64,000 nt of DNA, taken from contig CANIBQ010000008.1 of NCBI GenBank assembly GCA_947465645.1, positions 1 through 64,000 of the forward strand, read 5' to 3'. The notes under the pieces were generated by a model. That model saw nothing but the letters and a program-made list of their open reading frames with translations. It had not been told where the DNA came from and did no database searches. Positions 1-8,036 of this stretch are shown in pieces (the stretch's first letter is position 1; each line of letters starts with the position of its first letter). Position numbers and translations under genes: made by a program. This DNA comes from Acidobacteriota bacterium. Its GTDB lineage: Bacteria > Acidobacteriota > Vicinamibacteria > Vicinamibacterales > UBA2999.

Positions 1-654
1 ATGGCCTCGATCGCCGAAAAAGGCATCATCGAGCCGCTCGTCGTCCGGCCGCGCGCCGGGCGATTCCAGATCATCGCCGGCGAGCGCCGGTACCACGCCG
101 CCGTCCAGGTCGGCCTCCGCGAGCTCCCTGTCGTTATCCGCGAGGCGGACGATGTGGAGGTGATGGAGCTGGCGCTGATCGAGAACCTCCAGCGCAAGGA
201 CCTGACGGCGTTCGAAGAAGCCGAGGCGCTGCAGCAGCTGGCGCTCAAGTGCCGCTACACGCACGAAGACATGGCCAGGAAGCTGGGCAAGTCGCGGACG
301 GCGATCACCGAATCGTTGGCGCTCACCAACATGCCCGAGGAGGTCCGAAACGTCTGCCGGCTGGCGGACATTTCCTCGCGGTCATCGCTCCTTCAGATCG
401 TTCGCCAGGGCGACGCCCAGAAGATGCTGGCGCTGGTTGAAAAGATGGTCACCACCGGCGGAGTGACCAGGCAGGACATCCGGAAGGAAACGGCCAAGCC
501 CAAAGGCGGAAAACCGAAGTCGTTCGTCTTCTCGTTCCGGCCGCCCACCAAGCTGTTCAACCTGCGTATGAGCTTCCGGAAAGGCCGCGTCGACAAGGGC
601 GAGATCATCGAGGCTCTCGAGAACATCCTGAAGGAACTCAGGGGGGCGAAGTAA
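1..654 (+). CDS. ParB/Spo0J-family partition protein, 5' truncated by window edge
   Basis: Partition and chromosome-segregation DNA-binding protein. The visible 217 residues begin inside the ParB N-terminal nuclease-like domain: IIEPLVV is at residues 9-15 and the GERRYHA box (ERR motif of CTP-binding ParB) at about 27-33. A helix-turn-helix follows at about residues 84-105 (HEDMARKLGKSRTAI). The C-terminal tail is basic and ends in a short helix. The first base of the window happens to be an ATG, but ParB proteins carry 20-60 residues before this point, including the Q-P-R region, so the true start lies to the left. A ParA gene would be expected upstream, outside the window. Family assignment is firm. 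Whether it is the chromosomal ParB or a paralogue cannot be decided here. Confidence 0.88.
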   Translation: MASIAEKGIIEPLVVRPRAGRFQIIAGERRYHAAVQVGLRELPVVIREADDVEVMELALIENLQRKDLTAFEEAEALQQLALKCRYTHEDMARKLGKSRTAITESLALTNMPEEVRNVCRLADISSRSSLLQIVRQGDAQKMLALVEKMVTTGGVTRQDIRKETAKPKGGKPKSFVFSFRPPTKLFNLRMSFRKGRVDKGEIIEALENILKELRGAK

Positions 655-660
655 GAGCAG

Positions 661-703
661 TTCCAGGTTCCGGGTTCCAGGTTCCGGTTCGAGGTTCGAG
701 GCT
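661..703. repeat. Degenerate GGTTCC/GGTTCGAGG direct repeats in intergenic spacer
   Basis: The gap between the ParB-like gene and the convergent GH57 gene contains short, imperfect tandem units (GTTCCAG, GTTCCGG, GTTCGAG). I see no promoter or terminator. It resembles the other low-complexity spacers of this window. Confidence 0.5.
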
Positions 704-791
704 CAGCTCGGGGTTTTCCTCCCGTTTTCATGACGTCGCATAATAAGCGTTATGTTAACCAATGGGTAGAGATGCCGGTTTGGGCCGGCGG

Positions 792-3026
792 TCAGGCCGT
801 CCAGTTCTTTGCCGCGAAATTGCGGTCAGGCACCATCAGCTCGATCGGCCGATGCTGCGGTTGCCGCTCCACTTCCGACCCGCCGCGGTTCAGCGCCACG
901 AAGAACGCGACCGGGGCGTGCGTCTCGACCCCCAGGGACCTGAAGGGAATCTGGAGCTCGAGGATCCCGTCCGCGGCCACCGTCACGCCGTCCGAGTCCC
1001 TGGGCTCCGAAAGCGCCGAGGTGCCGCGCGCCCGGAGCTCGGCCCGGACCTCCACACCCTCGCGCCGGACGACCAGCTGGAGTCCGGCCGGCTGGAGGAA
1101 GTTCAGGCTCAGGTCGAAAACCGACAGCACCTCACGCATCGGCCGCGTGCCGTCGATCCGGACATAGAGGCGGGTGAGGTCGAACCCGAACTCCAGGGCG
1201 CTCAGGGTCGGCTCCCGGTCCGCGACCTGGTGCATCGCCCCGGCGGCCGACACGATTTCAAAGCACCCGGCGCCGACCCATTCGAAGTAGCTGGTTTCGT
1301 TCCCGTCCACCTCGGGATGGATGAACCCGGTCGGCTGTTGGATCTCGACCAGCGGCGGCTGGGTCGTGATGTTGCTGACGAAGAGCTCCTCGGGGACCGG
1401 CTTTTCCAGTGCCCGGTAGACGTTCCGGACATGGCGCCGGAACAGCTCGTCGAACTCCAGGTCGTGTTCCGAGGAATGGTCGTCGCCGTACCACCAGAAC
1501 CAGTCGCTGCCTTCCGCGATCAGCATCTCTTCGCGGGCCCGCGCCAGCGAGTCGGCCGGCAGGCCTGGTGACGGGGTCTCGAGCGCCCGCCGGGCGTCGA
1601 CCAGCTGGGTCCAGGCACGATGGTCGTCCTGGTGGCCAATCCAGATGTAGAAGTCCGAGTTGATCCAGGAACCGGGGAAGATCGACGGCAGGCTCTCGGA
1701 CGCGCCGCGGCACGCCTCGGCCATGGTCACGGTAGTGAGCTCGGGATGCGCGGCGAGCGTGCCATACAGCGCCCGCAGGAACGGGCGGCCCTGATGGTCG
1801 TAGTGCTCCCACGCGTTCTCGCCGTCGAGGATGACAAAGATGGTCGCCTCTCCCCCGCCGGTCTTGTCCGCATACCGTCGGCCCGCTTCAGCCAGCCGAT
1901 TGACGAAGTCCCCGGCGGCGCCATCGGGCGACCAGGACGCGTAGCTGAACCCGATCAGGTCCGACAGCGTGTGATCACGGAAGCCGCACGCGACACCTCC
2001 TCCGGAGCCGCTGTGGGAGGTGTTGTCCTGGGAGACGCTGGCCGCTCCAACGCGGTACGGGCGATAGAGCAGCTCCGGCTGGTCGACATGGCCCTCCGCG
2101 TTCCGCGTGAACCCGCGGCCGAGCGTCCGCGCGAGGATCCCCTCATCGGTCGCCATCCAGGAGTAACCGGCCGCTGCGACCAGCGGCACCATGGCATCCG
2201 ACACGGATCCTTCCGACGGCCAGAGGCCTTCCGGCGCCCGTCCGAAGAGGTCACGGTGCAGATCGGCCGCGCGCGACAACTGCTGGACCGCGTCCTCGGA
2301 ATGCTGGAACGGCTCACGCGGCATCCGCGAGTGCGGATGCGTCCGCAGGTAGACGTCGGTATCGCACAGCAACGGCAGGATCGGGTGGTAGAACGGCGAC
2401 GCCGAGAGCTCCACCTGGCCCCGCGCCGCCGCGTCGCGGTATTCGGGAATCACCTTGCGCAGCACCTCGAGCTCGATGCCGCGAAGCGTCAGCTTGTCGT
2501 CCTCGGAGAACCCGTGCCCTTTGGCGACCAAGGCGCTGACGCGGGGATCGTTCTCGAAATAGAAGTGATCCACCCACACCAGCTTGTGCCAGACCTGGAG
2601 GTCGCGCAGGTCCTCGTCCGCGAACAGTGACGCCTGCGCCTGGGCGCTCACGCCGGCGGCCGCATCGCGGCGGGCGAGCAGCTCGGCGTAGCGGGGATAG
2701 GGGTCGATCATCCGGTGGCGCTGCGCGTGGAAGAAGTGCTGGATGCAGAACGCCCGCTCTTCCTCGGTGAGGCTCGCCGCCGGCTTGAGCCCGAGCTCGA
2801 GGTGCCGGTCCCGGGCCTGGTCGCGCGCGAACGCGTCCACCTGCACCAGCAGCGACGGCACGAGGTTGAACGTCGCCTTGATCCCGGGAAACTCGCGCAG
2901 CAGCGCCACCATTCCCCAGTAGTCCTTGAGCGCGTGCAGGCGCACCCACGGGAGGACGTGCTCGCCGGTCACCAGGTCCTGGTAGAACGGCTGGTGCATG
3001 TGCCACAGGAGCGCTACACGAGTCAT
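792..3026 (-). CDS. Glycoside hydrolase family 57 protein (alpha-amylase/glucanotransferase-like)
   Basis: A 744-residue retaining alpha-glucan-active enzyme of family GH57 (COG1449 type), probably cytoplasmic because no signal peptide is visible. Family hallmarks seen: LLWHMHQPFY at residues 6-15 (the HxHQP box), GLWPSEGSVSD in the middle (conserved region carrying the likely catalytic Glu) and ILDGENAWEHYD near residue 400. The C-terminal 200 residues form a beta-rich extension found in many amylase-type GH57 proteins. The ATG start lies 12 bp from the divergent lptFG start, and no Shine-Dalgarno sequence precedes it, so the mRNA may be leaderless. Likely role is glycogen or maltodextrin metabolism. 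The exact specificity (amylase, 4-alpha-glucanotransferase or branching) is not determinable by eye. Confidence 0.88.
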   Translation of the reverse strand: MTRVALLWHMHQPFYQDLVTGEHVLPWVRLHALKDYWGMVALLREFPGIKATFNLVPSLLVQVDAFARDQARDRHLELGLKPAASLTEEERAFCIQHFFHAQRHRMIDPYPRYAELLARRDAAAGVSAQAQASLFADEDLRDLQVWHKLVWVDHFYFENDPRVSALVAKGHGFSEDDKLTLRGIELEVLRKVIPEYRDAAARGQVELSASPFYHPILPLLCDTDVYLRTHPHSRMPREPFQHSEDAVQQLSRAADLHRDLFGRAPEGLWPSEGSVSDAMVPLVAAAGYSWMATDEGILARTLGRGFTRNAEGHVDQPELLYRPYRVGAASVSQDNTSHSGSGGGVACGFRDHTLSDLIGFSYASWSPDGAAGDFVNRLAEAGRRYADKTGGGEATIFVILDGENAWEHYDHQGRPFLRALYGTLAAHPELTTVTMAEACRGASESLPSIFPGSWINSDFYIWIGHQDDHRAWTQLVDARRALETPSPGLPADSLARAREEMLIAEGSDWFWWYGDDHSSEHDLEFDELFRRHVRNVYRALEKPVPEELFVSNITTQPPLVEIQQPTGFIHPEVDGNETSYFEWVGAGCFEIVSAAGAMHQVADREPTLSALEFGFDLTRLYVRIDGTRPMREVLSVFDLSLNFLQPAGLQLVVRREGVEVRAELRARGTSALSEPRDSDGVTVAADGILELQIPFRSLGVETHAPVAFFVALNRGGSEVERQPQHRPIELMVPDRNFAAKNWTA

Positions 3027-3038
3027 AATCGAAAGGCC

Positions 3039-5327
3039 GTGCGCATCATCGATCGGTACGTGATTCGTGAAGTCCTGCTGCCGTTCTGTCTCGGGCTGCT
3101 GGTCTTCACCTTCATGTTAATCATCCCGTATCTCATTCAGTACGCGGAAACCTTCATCTCGAAGGGCGTGCCGACGCTGGTGGTGCTCCAGGTGATGGGG
3201 ACGCTGCTGCCATCGGCGCTCGGGCTAACGATCCCGATGTCGCTGCTGCTCGGGCTGCTGGTCGCGTTCGGGCGGCTGTCGGCGGATCGCGAGTTCGTGG
3301 CGCTCCAGGCGTGCGGCGTGAGCCTGATGCGGCTGATGCGGCCGGTGGCGGCGTTGTCGGTGCTCGCGTGCGCCGTCACATCGTACGTCCTGCTGATCGC
3401 GGTGCCCAACGCCAACCAGACCTTCCGCGAAATCACCTACAGCATCGTCGCCGCGCGCGCCGAAGGCGAGGTGCGGCCGCGCGTCTTCTTCGACGACTTC
3501 CCCGATCTGGTGCTGTACGTGCGCGAGATTCCAGCCACCGGCGGCTGGAACGACGTCTTCATGGCTGACAGCCGCCCGGGCAAGACGCCGGCGGTCTTCC
3601 TCGCCCGCCGCGGGCGGGTGCTGCTCGACCGTGAAAAGCGGACGGTCGAAATGGAGCTCGAAGACGGGTCCCGGCACACGGCGGACGCTGCGGGGAAATA
3701 CGAGGTCTTCCAGTTCGAGAAGCTGCTCCTCAGCCTGAATCCCGAGTCGGTGTTCCCGCGCACCGGACCGGCCAAGGGCGCCCGCGAGATGTCGATTGCG
3801 GAGCTGAGGACGCGCGCCGCGGAGGTCGAGGCGATGAACCTCTATCCGCACACCGAGTATTTCGAGATCCAGAAGAAGTTCTCGATTCCGGTCGCGTGCC
3901 TGGTGTTCGGCCTGATTGGCCTCGGCCTTGGCGCCTCGAACCGCCGCGACGGCAAGCTCGCGAGCTTCGTCGTCGGCATCGTCGTCATCTTCGCCTACTA
4001 CGTGCTGCTCTGGCTCGGGCAGTCGCTGGCGCGAGGCCACCTCGTGGCACCGTGGGTCGCGGCGTGGCTGCCGAACATTTTGCTGGGCGGGGTTGGCGCG
4101 CTGCTGTTCCTGTGGCGCGATCGGGCGGCCGACCAGCCGATCCGGATCCCGCTGCCCTTCCGGTCCCGCCGTACCGCAGGAGCGAGCCCGCAACGCGGCC
4201 TGACCCTCCGGCTCCCGGCGCTGCACATTCCCGGGCTCGGCATCCTCGACCGCTACGTGGCGCTGATGTACGCGCGCGTCGCCGGGCTCTCGGCGGTTTC
4301 GATGGCGGGCGTGTTCTACATCGCCACCTTCCTCGACCTCTCGGACAAGGTGTTCCGCGGCCAGGCCACCTGGGGCATGGTCGGGTCGTATCTCTGGTAC
4401 GCGACCCCGCAATACATCTATTACATCCTTCCGCTCGCCGTGCTGCTCGGCACGCTGGTCACGATTGGACTGCTCACCAAGAACAGCGAGCTGGTGGTGA
4501 TGAAAGCGTGCGGGATCAGCCTCTATCGCGTGGCGCTGCCAATGCTGGCCGGCGCCGTGGTCGCCGGCGGCATCCTGTTCATGCTCGAGGAGAGCGTGCT
4601 TGGCGCCGCGAACCGCCGCGCTGAATCGATCCGGCACATCATCCGCGGCGGCTCACCGCAGACCTTCGACGTGCTCAATCGACGCTGGGTCGCCGGCAGC
4701 GACGGCGAGATCTATCACTACGACTACTTCGACCCGCGCGAGCGCGTGCTGAGCGGCCTGTCGATCTACGAGTTTGGTGACGACGCCCAGGCGCTGCGCC
4801 GGCGCACGTTCGCGGAACGGGCGCTGTACGAGGCAGACGGCGCTGACGAACGATGGCGGCTCGATCGCGGGTGGACGCGAGAGTTCACCTCCGACGGCGA
4901 CACCAGCGAATTCCATGCCTTCGATCGCGAGCAGCTGGCGATCGAACCGGCGGCCTACTTTGCCACCGACCGGCCCGATGAGCGCTTCATGAGCTACACG
5001 CAGCTCCGCGGCTACATCGGCCGGCTCCAGACCAGCGGCTTCGACATCAGCGAGCAGCGCGTGGCGCTCGAGCGAAAGGTGTCGTTTCCGTTCGTCACGC
5101 TGGTCATGACGCTGATTGCCGTACCCTTTGCGGTCACCACGGGACGACGCGGAGCGATGTACGGGATCGGGGTGGGGATCGTGCTGGCGATCGTCTACTG
5201 GGTGGCGATCAGCGTGTTCGCGGCGCTCGGCGCCGGCGGGCTGATCGCGCCGACCCTGGCGGCGTGGGCGCCGAACCTGCTCTTCGGCGCCGCCGCCGGC
5301 TATTTATTGCTTACAGTTCGTACCTAA
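3039..5327 (+). CDS. Fused LptF-LptG lipopolysaccharide-export permease
   Basis: Inner-membrane permease of the LptB2FG ABC exporter, which extracts LPS from the inner membrane towards LptC/A. The 762-residue protein contains two complete YjgP/YjgQ units in one chain. The first starts RIIDRYVIREV (residues 2-12) and the second starts LGILDRYVALMYARV (about 398-412). Each has an N-terminal hairpin of membrane helices, a periplasmic beta-jellyroll and a C-terminal helix group, so about 12 membrane segments in total. A normal LptF or LptG is about 360 residues and the two are usually separate genes. The GTG at 3039 was chosen because GAAAGG lies just upstream and the family N-terminus starts there; further upstream reading overlaps the opposite-strand gene. 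The stop lies in the first unit of a 25-bp tandem repeat. Confidence 0.9.
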   Translation: MRIIDRYVIREVLLPFCLGLLVFTFMLIIPYLIQYAETFISKGVPTLVVLQVMGTLLPSALGLTIPMSLLLGLLVAFGRLSADREFVALQACGVSLMRLMRPVAALSVLACAVTSYVLLIAVPNANQTFREITYSIVAARAEGEVRPRVFFDDFPDLVLYVREIPATGGWNDVFMADSRPGKTPAVFLARRGRVLLDREKRTVEMELEDGSRHTADAAGKYEVFQFEKLLLSLNPESVFPRTGPAKGAREMSIAELRTRAAEVEAMNLYPHTEYFEIQKKFSIPVACLVFGLIGLGLGASNRRDGKLASFVVGIVVIFAYYVLLWLGQSLARGHLVAPWVAAWLPNILLGGVGALLFLWRDRAADQPIRIPLPFRSRRTAGASPQRGLTLRLPALHIPGLGILDRYVALMYARVAGLSAVSMAGVFYIATFLDLSDKVFRGQATWGMVGSYLWYATPQYIYYILPLAVLLGTLVTIGLLTKNSELVVMKACGISLYRVALPMLAGAVVAGGILFMLEESVLGAANRRAESIRHIIRGGSPQTFDVLNRRWVAGSDGEIYHYDYFDPRERVLSGLSIYEFGDDAQALRRRTFAERALYEADGADERWRLDRGWTREFTSDGDTSEFHAFDREQLAIEPAAYFATDRPDERFMSYTQLRGYIGRLQTSGFDISEQRVALERKVSFPFVTLVMTLIAVPFAVTTGRRGAMYGIGVGIVLAIVYWVAISVFAALGAGGLIAPTLAAWAPNLLFGAAAGYLLLTVRT

Positions 5328-5406
5328 CATCTTGCTGACAGTCCGCACCTAACATCTTGCTGACAGTCCGCACCTGACAACTTGCTTACCGTCCGTACCT
5401 GACATC
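5307..5406. repeat. Four tandem copies of a 25-bp unit spanning the convergent gene ends
   Basis: Units at 5307-5331, 5332-5356, 5357-5381 and 5382-5406, each of the form TTGCTKACMGTYCGYACCT plus RACAWC. Unit 1 encodes the last residues of the LptFG fusion; unit 4 read on the minus strand encodes the last residues (DDVRYGR) of the PHP protein. The two middle units are noncoding. Confidence 0.92.
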
Positions 5407-7092
5407 GTCGATCCATACCTGGCCTCCCGTCCCAATCTTCGTATTCACCGTATCGGCCACGAAGAGAATCGACTGGACCGCGGCAAGATCAGGTAGCGCC
5501 CGTGCCGTCGCGCCTCGAGGCCTGAGGTCGGCGAAGTCAATCGTGACCTCTCGCGCCCTCTGATCGAGAAACACGCTCCGGTGCCAGCGCTCCCCCGCCG
5601 CGCCGCCGGGCGCGCGCAGCTGCACCGACAGCCGCGTCGGGCGGTCCGCCCTGCCGATGAAGATCAACCTGGTGTAGCCGGCAAGCCCGGGACCGGCGGG
5701 CATGACGGCCGCCGCGAACGGGCTCGCCGAGGCGATGCCGCCGACCGCGTATCGAAACGACAGCTGGGTGCCCCCGACCGAGGGAACGACGTCGAGCGCG
5801 GCGTTCGACGAAGGACCCTTTTCGATCGTCCATCCGTCCGCGGGACCGTTGTCGTACCGCACTGCCGCTCCCCCACCCGTTGGCCGGGGCGACGGACGAA
5901 CATCAACCGGGGGACGCGCGACATAGATCGGATTCGACAGCATCCAGGGGACCAGCGGCAGCCCGGGTGCCCCTGGCAGGTGGATCTCGACGCGATACAC
6001 CGCGACATCCCCACCGGCCGTGTGCTCGAGCACGGCTCCATTCGCCGTCGCCGCTTCCATTCCGTCCTTCAGCAGCACGATGCGCGCGTCGCCCGGCGCG
6101 TTGGTCGTGACGCGAAGGGCGACGTCGCCGGACGAGGGCGCGAGCACGTCGCCACCGTTGAACTCGCCTGCCTGGCTACGGGCCGTGAAAGACATCATGG
6201 CCGGCGCCGCAATCGCATCGACAACGGAGTAGAGGTGGCCGGCGCGGATCTCGTCAGCGATGGCGCGCGCGTCCGTCTGGGGGTCACCGTTCAACACCAC
6301 GTGCGGCAGCGCATTCGAAAAGGCACGGAAGCTCTCTTCGTAGGAGGGGATGTGCAGCGATTGGGTGTTGGTGGCGTACGGTTCGCCGATGCTACCGAGT
6401 CCGATCCTGGCGTGTGCGTCCGCGGCCGCGACGGCGACGATCCGCCGTTCGCGCGTCAGCGCGTCCCACTGCTGCAACACCTCCGCCGGCCTGTCGAGCA
6501 GCGTGCCGAGCGACTCTACCTGGCGGCCGGGGTAGGTCAGCAGTGCTCGAATCAGGAGCCACGGCGATTCGTCGCGCCACTCGCTGTCGCCATTGAGCCA
6601 CTCGAGGCCGGCGATCGGCCCGCTCCAGTCGGTCCATCGGAGCTCCGGCTTCGCCGAACCCGGGTGCGCGACAATCGCAAACCCGCCAAGGCGCTCGATG
6701 TCCTCCAGCACGTCACGCGTTTCCCCGCCGAGCGGAAACGGCGCCTTCGGCATGCCGAGAGCGATGACGTGGCCACCGTCCGTGCTGATCTCGACCGCGT
6801 CGATGGTGAGGACACCGTCCCGATACCGAGGCGGGTCGACGTCGCGGGTGCCGTCACCGTGATCGGTCAGCACGACGAACGTCAGCCCCGCGCGCGCGGC
6901 CGCCGCGGCAACGGCGTCCACCGTCCCGGTGCCATCGGATCGGTTGGTATGCACGTGAAAGGCGCCGCGGACGTGCGGCGCCAGGCCAGGCTGCGCGCTC
7001 GTGTCGAGCACCCGCGCCGGAGGCGGCAACAGCGCGTACCATCCCGCCGCGAGCGAGACGAGCACGACAGCCAGGACGAGGCGCCTGATCAC
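5386..7092 (-). CDS. PHP-domain metal-dependent phosphoesterase-like protein, membrane anchored
   Basis: 568 residues. An N-terminal hydrophobic segment (residues 2-20) acts as signal or anchor, so the enzyme is likely exported. A PHP domain follows: FHVHTNRSDGTGTV (HxH metal motif, about residues 46-59), LTDHGD, IVAHPGS and AAADAHA metal-ligand motifs in the usual order. PHP domains are di- or trinuclear metal hydrolases acting on phosphoesters. The C-terminal 250 residues are beta-rich, ending in a galactose-binding/CIA30-like region (WIDDVRYGR ending). The substrate is unknown. The last codons lie in the 25-bp tandem repeat shared with lptFG. Confidence 0.82.
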   Translation of the reverse strand: MIRRLVLAVVLVSLAAGWYALLPPPARVLDTSAQPGLAPHVRGAFHVHTNRSDGTGTVDAVAAAAARAGLTFVVLTDHGDGTRDVDPPRYRDGVLTIDAVEISTDGGHVIALGMPKAPFPLGGETRDVLEDIERLGGFAIVAHPGSAKPELRWTDWSGPIAGLEWLNGDSEWRDESPWLLIRALLTYPGRQVESLGTLLDRPAEVLQQWDALTRERRIVAVAAADAHARIGLGSIGEPYATNTQSLHIPSYEESFRAFSNALPHVVLNGDPQTDARAIADEIRAGHLYSVVDAIAAPAMMSFTARSQAGEFNGGDVLAPSSGDVALRVTTNAPGDARIVLLKDGMEAATANGAVLEHTAGGDVAVYRVEIHLPGAPGLPLVPWMLSNPIYVARPPVDVRPSPRPTGGGAAVRYDNGPADGWTIEKGPSSNAALDVVPSVGGTQLSFRYAVGGIASASPFAAAVMPAGPGLAGYTRLIFIGRADRPTRLSVQLRAPGGAAGERWHRSVFLDQRAREVTIDFADLRPRGATARALPDLAAVQSILFVADTVNTKIGTGGQVWIDDVRYGR

Positions 7093-7104
7093 GCGGTGAG
7101 CATA

Positions 7105-8007
7105 TTACGCGCGCGGGTGAAATTGGTCGTAGATCGACCGCATCCGCTGCTCCAGGACGTGGGTATAGATCTGGGTGGTCGAGAGGTCCGCGTGCCCGAG
7201 CATCATCTGGATGGCGCGCAGGTCCGCGCCGCGCTCGAGCAGGTGGGTGGCAAAGGAGTGGCGCAGGATGTGGGGACTGATCGACGCGTCGAGCCCCGCC
7301 GTGCGCGCGTAGATCTTGAGGATTTTCCAGAAGCCCACTCGGGTCAGCCCGCGTCCGCCGCCCCGCGCGTTGACGAACAGGCGGGGGCTGGTGCGCTTGC
7401 CAAGCAGCACGCTCCGGGCGCCGCTGATGTACTGCCGCACCCACTTGGCCGCCTCGTCGCCGATCGGCACGATTCGCTGCTTGTCGCCCTTCCCGGTGCA
7501 GGTCAGGTACGACGCCTCCAGGTTCACGTCCGCCGGCCGCAGCCCGACCAGCTCCGACACGCGCATGCCGGTCGCATACAGCAGCTCGATCAACGCGCGA
7601 TCCCGCAGGCCTCGCGGCGTGCTCACATCCGGCTGCGCGAGGAGCGTGTCGATGTCTTCGACGGACAGGTAGCGCGGCAGCGTCTTCCACGCGCGCGGCG
7701 GGCGAAGGTCGTCGGCTGGGCTCGCCGGCAGCCGCCCGTCGATCACCAGGAACCGATAGAATCCTCGATAGCACGCGATCGCGCGCGCCACGGAGCGCGG
7801 CGAACGCCCCTCGGACATCAGGTCACGGACCAATCCCTCGAGGTCGGGGCGACCGAGTGTCTCGATCCCGACCTCCCGGCCCGCGGCAAACCGCCCGAGC
7901 AGCACCAGGTCGCGGGCATAGCTCTCCACGGAATTCAGGGCCAGCCGTCGCTCGACCGTGAGATGCGTGAGATATGCGTCGACGGGCGATGTCGTCGTTC
8001 GCGTCAC
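7105..8007 (-). CDS. xerD: Tyrosine recombinase XerD-like
   Basis: Site-specific recombinase that resolves chromosome dimers at dif together with XerC. With the GTG start at 8007 the protein has 300 residues, the normal XerC/D length. It has the N-terminal SAM-like DNA-binding domain and the catalytic pentad: Arg in ATGMRVSEL (about 148), Lys in GKGDKQR, HILRHSFATHLL (about 244-255), LGHADLSTTQIYTHV with the nucleophilic Tyr near 279. These spacings match E. coli XerD. Upstream in-frame codons exist to 8079 but would overlap murQ and extend beyond the family N-terminus. No attachment site or mobile element surrounds it, so a housekeeping role is more likely than integrase. XerC versus XerD is not fully certain. 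Confidence 0.85.
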   Translation of the reverse strand: MTRTTTSPVDAYLTHLTVERRLALNSVESYARDLVLLGRFAAGREVGIETLGRPDLEGLVRDLMSEGRSPRSVARAIACYRGFYRFLVIDGRLPASPADDLRPPRAWKTLPRYLSVEDIDTLLAQPDVSTPRGLRDRALIELLYATGMRVSELVGLRPADVNLEASYLTCTGKGDKQRIVPIGDEAAKWVRQYISGARSVLLGKRTSPRLFVNARGGGRGLTRVGFWKILKIYARTAGLDASISPHILRHSFATHLLERGADLRAIQMMLGHADLSTTQIYTHVLEQRMRSIYDQFHPRA

Positions 8008-8036
8008 TGGACTATAGAATTGTAATTGAGGTCCTA
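8008..8036. promoter_or_regulatory. Short divergent xerD/murQ control region with a symmetric CTATAG core
   Basis: Only 29 bp separate the two divergent starts. The centre holds CTATAG, which reads as a -10-like TATAG on both strands, and GAGG (8027-8030) serves as the murQ ribosome-binding site. No good -35 is visible on either side. Promoter assignment is tentative. Confidence 0.3.

Noticed and set aside
2715..3038. Extended N-terminus of the LptFG fusion reading back to 2715
   Set aside because: Lies antisense to GH57, is Arg/Glu-rich and not permease-like; the GTG at 3039 fits the family start.
5307..5406. CRISPR-like direct repeats
   Set aside because: Units are contiguous without spacers and no cas genes are near.
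7105..8007. XerD-like gene as an integrase of a mobile element
   Set aside because: Length and catalytic spacing match housekeeping XerD, neighbours are housekeeping genes, and no attachment repeats are seen.
5581..8025. Plus-strand 814-residue frame opposite the PHP and XerD genes
   Set aside because: Arg-rich shadow of two well supported minus-strand genes; no domain visible.
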